Source: Dryococelus australis
Lineage: Eukaryota; Arthropoda; Insecta; Phasmatodea; Phasmatidae
Direction: 5' to 3'
Length of the DNA stretch: 64,000 bases
NCBI GenBank assembly: GCA_029891345.1
Contig: CM057003.1
Location: 15,354,709 to 15,418,708, forward strand
Shown: positions 57,207 to 64,000 of the stretch, piece after piece
Position numbering within the stretch: position 1 is the stretch's first letter
Layout: the number at the start of each line of letters is the position of its first letter
Position numbers and translations under genes: made by a program
The notes under the pieces: generated by a model
What the model saw: the letters and a program-made list of their open reading frames with translations, nothing else
What the model was told of the DNA's origin: nothing
Database searches by the model: none

Positions 57207-57443
57207 TAGGATGTTTACGGTAAAGTGAGCACTTTTGAGGCTCTAGTTCCTTTTATATTTCAGCAATTTTTTTATCCTTTAATCATATTTTAAAATAAAT
57301 ATTGCCATGTAAATAATAAGCATATTGTGCATATTCCACGGCACTTGGAAGTTCACGTCCAAGGCTAAAATATAACACATTTATTTCTTATTATTGTAAA
57401 TGAGAGGGCTTCCAAAAGTGATCACTTTACCGTGAATATTCTA
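57207..57443 (+). mobile_element. MITE-B2 copy
   Basis: Starts TAGGATGTTTACGGTAAAGT after TA and ends TTTACCGTGAATATTCTA. It aligns along its length with 10938-11178. Confidence 0.8.
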
Positions 57444-58131
57444 CACACATTGTGGCAGTAGTCTATGAACGAAAGCTAAGGCTTGAAAATACATAGGACC
57501 GTGAAATCTTCCTCTCCTTATTGATCTATTAATGGTACATTAATAATCGAATTAGTGCATGCAACTGCGTAAACCTTGAAACGTAAATAAAAACATAGAA
57601 AAATTCTCTCTCTCTCTCTACCTCTCTCTACCTACCTCTCTACCTCTCTCTCTCTCTCATCTACTTAGTGTTGCGCTTCCATTCCACTACCTTTCCCGTT
57701 TTCTGAAGGTAGGAAAAGTAACCACCAGGCGTTAATCAAGTTTACCCCCTCGCCACCACCCGACCACCATTACACGCTAAAACAATAAAACACGTCCCGC
57801 GAGAGTCACAAATTAATTTTTTCTCTCCACTTGCAAAATGCGTTTCTCCCCGCCCCCCACCCTCGGGCTGCCCTGGTTTATGGGCGGCAAGCATGCATCC
57901 CGCCTCTGCTTCGAAATTTTCCTTTACAAGAATTACCGGCCGCTAATAGCGAAATACGGGAGGCCTCTAAGCGTGAATACGCCCGTGCTGCAGCGCCCGC
58001 CATGAGAGACGATGAAGCAGTTTCGGAACCGACCCGTAAACCACGCGGGTTAGTTCGTTCGTTCGTTTTCCGCTTGGGGTGCTGGAAAGTTATTGTTCTA
58101 TGCGAGATACGTTTGGAAGATAACGCGTATA
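57444..58131. other. Unassigned, with (TC)n and a GC-rich patch
   Basis: A (TC)n-rich microsatellite lies at 57606-57660. A GC-richer region at 57780-58080 has no recognised gene. Confidence 0.4.
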
Positions 58132-58975
58132 TAGTCTATTTGCGATTCCTTCACACATTTTTAAAAATCAAACCTTTGAAAAATATCACCCCATATGTAT
58201 GACGAGTTTGGTTACTTAAAGGCTGTTCACGGTAAAATGAGCACTTTTGAAAACCCTACTTAACATCTACGTGTATACACGTCGTGTATTCCCCCGCCTT
58301 GTGTAAAATTAACATTGCCATGGGCCTCGTCACTTTATTCAAACTTTGGCCAAATGAAACACTGAAATTATTAAGAAAGTAAATACTTTGCAAATCTGAA
58401 AATCATTATACTTCGATGCATTAAAAAAACAGAAAGCGAAATTAATACATCTGAGTTTTCATTAATCGTTTTTTAACACTTTTTATTTTATGTTAGAAAA
58501 TTTAACTACTTCACTTCCATCGTTACCAACTTTACTGGGCGAATGTCACTCAGTGCGCCCATTAAAATGTACGCATGCAGGCGCAGTGACTTTTTTCTAA
58601 TGTTGATTTCTAAAGTGCTCACTTTATCGTGAACGAAGTGTACTAATTATGTTCTTTATCACAAGCGTTTTATACTCGCGTAAACATAAGAATACCCTAC
58701 TTTTGGTTAAACTGAACTATTTCTTATATTTTATCTATAAATTGTATTATTTTATTTTGAACTAATATGCATAGAAAGAAAATGTATGTGTTGGTAGTGT
58801 TTGATAAGAAATAGTTCTTATGGAAAATATACTTACACTGGGTGAGCACGAATGTGGTGCAATGGACCGACCGGATGTAATTTTCTCAGCTTTGTTTGCG
58901 CTAGGAGGAGGAATATCCCAACTGTGGAACTTACGCAGTGCTTCAATAAGGTTGGAAGCAACTGTGAGAGGACTT
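58132..58975 (+). mobile_element. MITE-C copy carrying a nested MITE-A
   Basis: Starts TAGTCTATTTGCGATTCCTT after TA. The left part runs to about 58218, MITE-A occupies 58219-58636, and the right part resumes with ATCACAAGCGTTTTATACT and continues to a degraded GTGAGAGGACTT end. Confidence 0.85.
58219..58636 (-). mobile_element. MITE-A nested in MITE-C
   Basis: Starts AAAGGCTGTTCACGGTAAAA and ends ACTTTATCGTGAAC with a lost terminus. The MITE-A landmarks are in reverse, including TCGTTACCAACTTTACTGGG. Confidence 0.85.
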
Positions 58976-61900
58976 CACCTTTTATCTCACTTTATGATCA
59001 TTGAGTCAGTAAACGAGGAACGCATTAAAATTTTTCCGTTCATAGTAGCACACCGAAATAGCATACTTACAGAAATTGTAATTCTGTTGCCAAATGTATT
59101 TTTAGCGTGAAAAAAATTATTATGGACCAATACATAAGTTTTTACGGGCCATTAAAACATACGATTATCTAGATACTTTTGAAACACATGTTTTGTGGAC
59201 ATATTTCCTTATATTTCTACTCCACTGGGGAGAAGGAAGCTTTTTTTTTTTAAGTAGGTTGTAACACAATATATAAGGAAAGATTTTAACACAATTATAT
59301 TTATTTAGTGAAAACTGGAATTATCTCATTTACTTACATATGAAATGGAAAAATACGGTACGAATGCGACATTAGTCTAAATTGGCGGCGAAAACTTTTA
59401 TTTGTCAAACTAAAATCATTTAGCTTCCCGACCTAGAACAAACCTTATTAATAATGTTTCCACGAGCCTTAATACACACGCCGATCAAGTCTAAACTGGA
59501 AACGTTTCTAGGATGGTAAATAATTATAATAATATGTCAATTCTTACAACCATGTTCTTACAACAGAAACAACATTAAATGTGTTCTTTGTCCCCAGGTT
59601 ATACCCAAAACTTTGAATACGACGTTTGATCTTTCAACACCCGGTGAATTTAGGTCACGTAGTGAAATAATCGCCTGCGACAAGTTAGATTATACGTGTC
59701 TGTGTGTGTCTGTGGTTAGCTACAAGTTTTATTGGCCGTTGCCTATTGTGTGAACGTAATTCACGTGCACGTACATAATCTGTGAACCTAACAGTTAGTA
59801 TACACCAGACCATCAGCTCGTTCACGCATTTCATGGTCGAGCGATGTTTTACAGGTGGTGTTTTTTTAGGGGCAGAGCTTACGCTCCTTGCTGACCAGAC
59901 CTCAGAATAAAATTCATTGCGTTTATGCGTGCCATTGAAAATGAATGTTTGCCCTATGAGATACGGGCACCGAGCTGATAGCAATAAGGCGTTTAACTAC
60001 CTTACTGGGAGTCAGTCCAGTCATCATGACCATTAAAATATACGGGACAAACGTCGGCAGTGTATTCCTGACAAAAATATAAGTACGACTTTTCTCGTCA
60101 AGGGATTTTTAAGGGAGCTGTGCTATCCTTGAATAAACTTCATTTAAATTTCCCTTCTATATACAGTGGTTTGCCTACACATGGTATGCAAAACATGTTC
60201 TGTTTTGAAGTTCCACATAAATGATCTCACAAACGGTTCACCTGAGAGTGTTCCGTAGAGACTACCTTTTTTTTTGTTAATTTAGAAGCGCTGATTCACA
60301 GGCTGCCTTCGAGTATTGATTAGTAGTTTTAAAGAGTTTGGTGCAAACACACGGTGCCAACAGCCGTTTGCAGATATTACAGACCGCGTTTCTACAGTTC
60401 CAAGATCTCCTTGATACAAAACACAATTGGCCTATTTGTTGCTTTATCGCAAATGTTTTCCGATATTTTCAACTAAGCACATTTAAGAAACTCCAATTTA
60501 GAGTGATAATAGTTACTTTAATAATGCACAGGCCTGCGATTTAAAAAAAAACTTTTTTGATAATTTTATCTCCTTCATATATATTTTCTTGTTCTGAATT
60601 CGGAAATGGTATTCGAATTATCATATCACGTAAGGTTTTTCCAGAGAAATTAGGTTATGTAACCGACTAATGTAAGCTGCACATTTTTCATCTTTAAGGA
60701 ACTTCTTTACTTCATACCTACTAATTGTGAAAAATAAAAAAACGTCTCGAATATTTGGTTGTTTCTGTTGCACTCTTCACAGTAATAATTCAAAAACCGC
60801 GCACAGACGAACCCGCTCCTCCATTAACACGAGGAAAAGGGACTATATGGCTATTGAATGAAATTGGGTAAATTTAAGTATTTTAAAAATATTTTAATAC
60901 AATATAGATTTACAATTTTTTTGTCCAATAATATATCCCCAAATAATTTAGCAACAACTACATGTAGGCCTACAGTGCAAAGTTAGATTGCAAAAAATTG
61001 GTACGTGATAGAGAAAAACTGGGGCCAGTTTAGAATTCAGCATCTCCAAAATATGTCAGGTTAGTATAAATCGTGGAAAAAGTTTTTAATGGACTGAGTT
61101 TCGCAGGCTTGTGAATCACTTATTTTCGTCTTATGTTTTCGTAAGGAGATGCCTGCTGAAGTTTGTCCCCAAATTGTAAAAACACGCGGTGTTAAGTTAG
61201 AAACAGGGACTGTTTACTTTTTAATTTCGGTTTTCATAGTGCTGATTAACTGTGAAGAGACTATAGTTAACTCGTTTTCACGCATGGCGATCTCATAAGC
61301 ACGCAAAGTGTACTAGGCTGTATCTGTACCTCGTACCTAGTCGAAAAAGCAGAGAATCTCTGCAAGGGCTTTGCTTATTCTGAAGTATACCATATAGTTA
61401 GAGATGATGGTTTATCGCGGGGAAAGTTGGCTGTTTGCTAGGATTCAACGTGCTGTACGCATGTCCCGACAGGTTTCCTTCCTTATCGGCTGTCACGCAT
61501 GTTAGAAGCTACTACTCCATTTCACTGGGCCAATGAGGACTCTGTTGCTATAAGGAAGCACGTTCCTGATTGGTCTGCAAACAACCCGGCCGAGTCAAAA
61601 ACCTTAACCATCTAATCATGAAAGAACAAACTGGTTAGAGTGTTATGGAACATATGTCGGTTCAAAAAATTTTCGCGGTTTTCCGTCATCTCCACATATA
61701 TGTGGTTACAGTGGTTAAGGAGATATGCATATCTATAAACCTTTGTTTCTAGAATTTTTTCATTAGAAAAACTTGGAATAAAATGGGTGTCAGAAAATAT
61801 TGCATTTTTATAACAAAGTACGAGTTCGAAGTTTGGATAGTATTTAAGCTGCTGTTGCGTCTATCGTATTATTAACGAATACATGGATAACTTCACTATA

Positions 61901-62268
61901 GTCATTTTTTTCGACGCCTTCCAGCAGGTTTGCAAGTTAATGTCTGTCCTAATATGAATGTACTGTACATTGCTGATAATTGCACTTCTACTTGTGTTAA
62001 CGCATCAGCTCACAGCTAATATTAATACTTTCTGTTGACTTCGTTTTTCCTTTCTCTCTTCTTCAAAACTAAAATTATAATTAAATTTGTCATGTTTTTT
62101 ATGTCACATGTTGCTGGTGATAGAGCGTACGCCTATTATAAAAATCTTGATCTATCTATCTATCACTGAGAAATTTATAATATAGTAATTGTCACTGGTT
62201 GAATGTTTGACTATCTTTAAATGAAAGTAATAAGTAGCCTTGTAGCCAACACACGTGTCAATAGCTTG
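58976..62268. other. Unassigned, AT-rich
   Basis: No coding domain, complete MITE or SINE was recognised. GGTTTCC...CGGCTGTCACGCATG near 61470-61500 and CAATGAGGACTC near 61530 resemble hAT-N interiors but lack termini. Confidence 0.4.
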
Positions 62269-62270
62269 TA

Positions 62271-62696
62271 AAGACTGTTCACGATAAAGTGAGCACTTTT
62301 GAAATCAACCTTAGGAAAAAGTCACTGCCCCTACCTGCATATATTTAACGAGCGCAATGAGTGACGTGTGCCCAGTAAAGTTGGTAACGATGGAGGCAAA
62401 AATTGTTCCACATATTAACGTCGAATAAAAATTGTTAGGTAACCATTTGTGATAACTTGAATCATTTCTCTAACGTTCCGGTTTTTTTTTTTTAATGCAC
62501 CTAATTGTAAAAAATGAGCAGATTTGTACAATATTTATTTTTCTAATAATTTCACAGTTTCACTCGACTGACGCATGAACAAAGTGATGAGGCCCATAAA
62601 AATGTTAATTTTACATAAGGCGGAAGAAAGATGCGTGTATACAAGTAGATCTTAAACAGGGCTTTCAAAAGTGCTAATTTTACGGTGAACAGCCTA
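62271..62696 (+). mobile_element. MITE-A copy, full length
   Basis: Starts AAGACTGTTCACGATAAAGT and ends TTTTACGGTGAACAGCCTA, with TA on both sides (62269-62270 and 62697-62698). Confidence 0.88.
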
Positions 62697-63206
62697 TAAT
62701 ACAACTGCGATTCGCTGCAGCTTGAAGTCATTTTTAATTGGTCATCCTGTGAGATAGATTAGTGTCGTGGGGGAGGGTATGGATTATAAAAAAAGCGATA
62801 AATGGAAGTGGTGTATGGATGGGGAGGGAGAGGGAAAATCGCCCTTACTCACGCGACGGTAATTCAGCGCGACAGTTCTTGTAATACCCGGTGTGGCTCG
62901 GCCATCAGTTGCGGCTAATAAATTAGCGCGCGGGTGGCAGGCAAAGAGCGGATGGGGTGAGGGAGGTGGGGCATTAAGTTGACGTGACGCACGACAAGTG
63001 ACGCGCCCATGATGCACGCTATCCCACGTGTGTGCGTGTGTGTGCTCCGGAGGAACTTAAACTGCGTTAAGCGACGGCTGAACCGCGGCGACCGTCGTGC
63101 ATTATGCAGCACGCGAAGCCACTACACGGCGACTTGGTGAGCGGCGGCGGAGGCGTGCCGACCAGCCACGGCCGTGATTTCATCACACGCTGGACATGGA
63201 CACAGG
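62697..63206. other. Unassigned, GC-rich on the right
   Basis: 62880-63180 is GC-rich with a GGCGGCGGAGGCG stretch. No gene was recognised. Confidence 0.4.
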
Positions 63207-63208
63207 TA

Positions 63209-63355
63209 TAGGCCGTTCGCGGTCAATGAAGCACTTTAGGCAGCCCACCCTCCCTCCCCCCACCTGCTTGGGATCTGTTTTTCTGCTAGTGCCATGCCCT
63301 TCCGCCATATGTAACATTAACATAGCCGCGGGTCTGACCACGTTGTTCGTGTTCT
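63209..63355 (-). mobile_element. MITE-A fragment, reverse
   Basis: Starts TAGGCCGTTCGCGGTCAATG and keeps CCTTCCGCCATATG and the ATTAACATAG block before similarity ends. Confidence 0.7.
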
Positions 63356-63405
63356 AAACGAAAAATAAATAAACTGAGGAATTGTGGAGAAAGAAAATGT
63401 TTATA

Positions 63406-63840
63406 AAGGCTGTTCACGATAAAGTGAGCAATTTAGAAATCAACCTTAGAAAAATGTAACTGCTCCTACCTGTATATATTTTAACGGGCGCACTGAGTGA
63501 TATGCGCTCAATTAAGTTGGTAACGATGGATTCGAAAGTACTTCCGTATCTTAACGTCGAATAAAATGTGTTAGGTAATCATGTCTGCTAACTTGAATTA
63601 TTTATTTCGCTTTCTGTTGTTTATTTATTTATTTTTAATGCGACGAAGTGTAAAAATGAGCAGATTTGTAAAATGTTCACTTTTCTAATAATTTCAAAGT
63701 TTCACTTTACCAACGCATGAACAAAGTGACGAGGCACACTAAAACGTTGATCTTACATAAAGTGGAAGAATACACAACGTACATGCAAGTAGATACTAAG
63801 CAGGGCTTTCGAAAGTGCTCATTTTATCGTGAATAGCCTA
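63406..63840 (+). mobile_element. MITE-A copy, full length
   Basis: Starts AAGGCTGTTCACGATAAAGT and ends TTTTATCGTGAATAGCCTA, flanked by TA. This is the third MITE-A in 1.6 kb. Confidence 0.88.
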
Positions 63841-64000
63841 TACTCGTGCGTGCATCTTAGGACGATTTTCTGTAACATACTGTAAAATTACCAACGTTAA
63901 AAAAATGAAATTTAATATCCGTGCTTTAGTTTTTTGTTCGTTTGTTTGTTTTATTGCGTCCGTAAGAACTTTTTCCAATACATAGTTGTACAAAGATATT

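Noticed and set aside
57831..58202. Protein-coding gene on the plus strand
   Set aside because: The frame runs from GC-rich unique DNA into MITE-C and shows no domain.

Overview
The window is non-coding, repeat-dominated DNA from an animal nuclear genome, most likely a large-genome insect. The evidence is AT-rich composition, no intact host gene, dense MITEs and tRNA-derived SINEs, a Ty3/gypsy-type LTR element with a tRNA-Lys-like primer site, a decayed Polinton (Maverick) with arthropod-style genes, and one short (CCTAA)3 run that fits the insect telomere repeat. The species cannot be named from the sequence.

Layout. 1-7744: a decayed LTR retrotransposon with a frameshifted gag carrying an eleven-fold 45-bp coiled-coil repeat, a large deletion of pol, an integrase C-terminal fragment, and a second LTR copy. 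7900-28000: nested MITEs, SINEs and unassigned DNA, including two short GC-rich islands at 9.7-10.9 kb with open minus-strand frames. 28501-34650: a degraded Polinton remnant with a double-jelly-roll capsid-like gene on the minus strand and, on the plus strand, a conserved Polinton ORF, a phospholipase-A2-like domain, a minor capsid-like gene, an adenain-like protease, a fibre-like gene and a retroviral-type integrase. Every one of these genes is broken. DNA polymerase B and the packaging ATPase are not visible. 34651-64000: more MITEs, two SINE families, simple and tandem repeats, and long stretches in which nothing could be recognised.

Repeat names used here. MITE-A (about 425 bp), MITE-B (about 237 bp, with a subgroup B2), MITE-C (about 425 bp) and MITE-D (about 221 bp) have different interiors but related termini (TAGGCTGTTCACGG or TAGTCYATTCACGG) and TA target duplications, so one related transposase source may have moved them all. 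hAT-N is a family of about 250-295 bp with 8-bp target duplications. A piggyBac-like MITE is flanked by TTAA. Several insertions are nested, which gives a relative order: MITE-C is oldest, and MITE-A, MITE-B, hAT-N and a 380-bp element landed in MITE-C or MITE-A copies. The window's interest lies in the Polinton remnant and in this shared-terminus MITE assemblage. There is no operon-like or working gene set.
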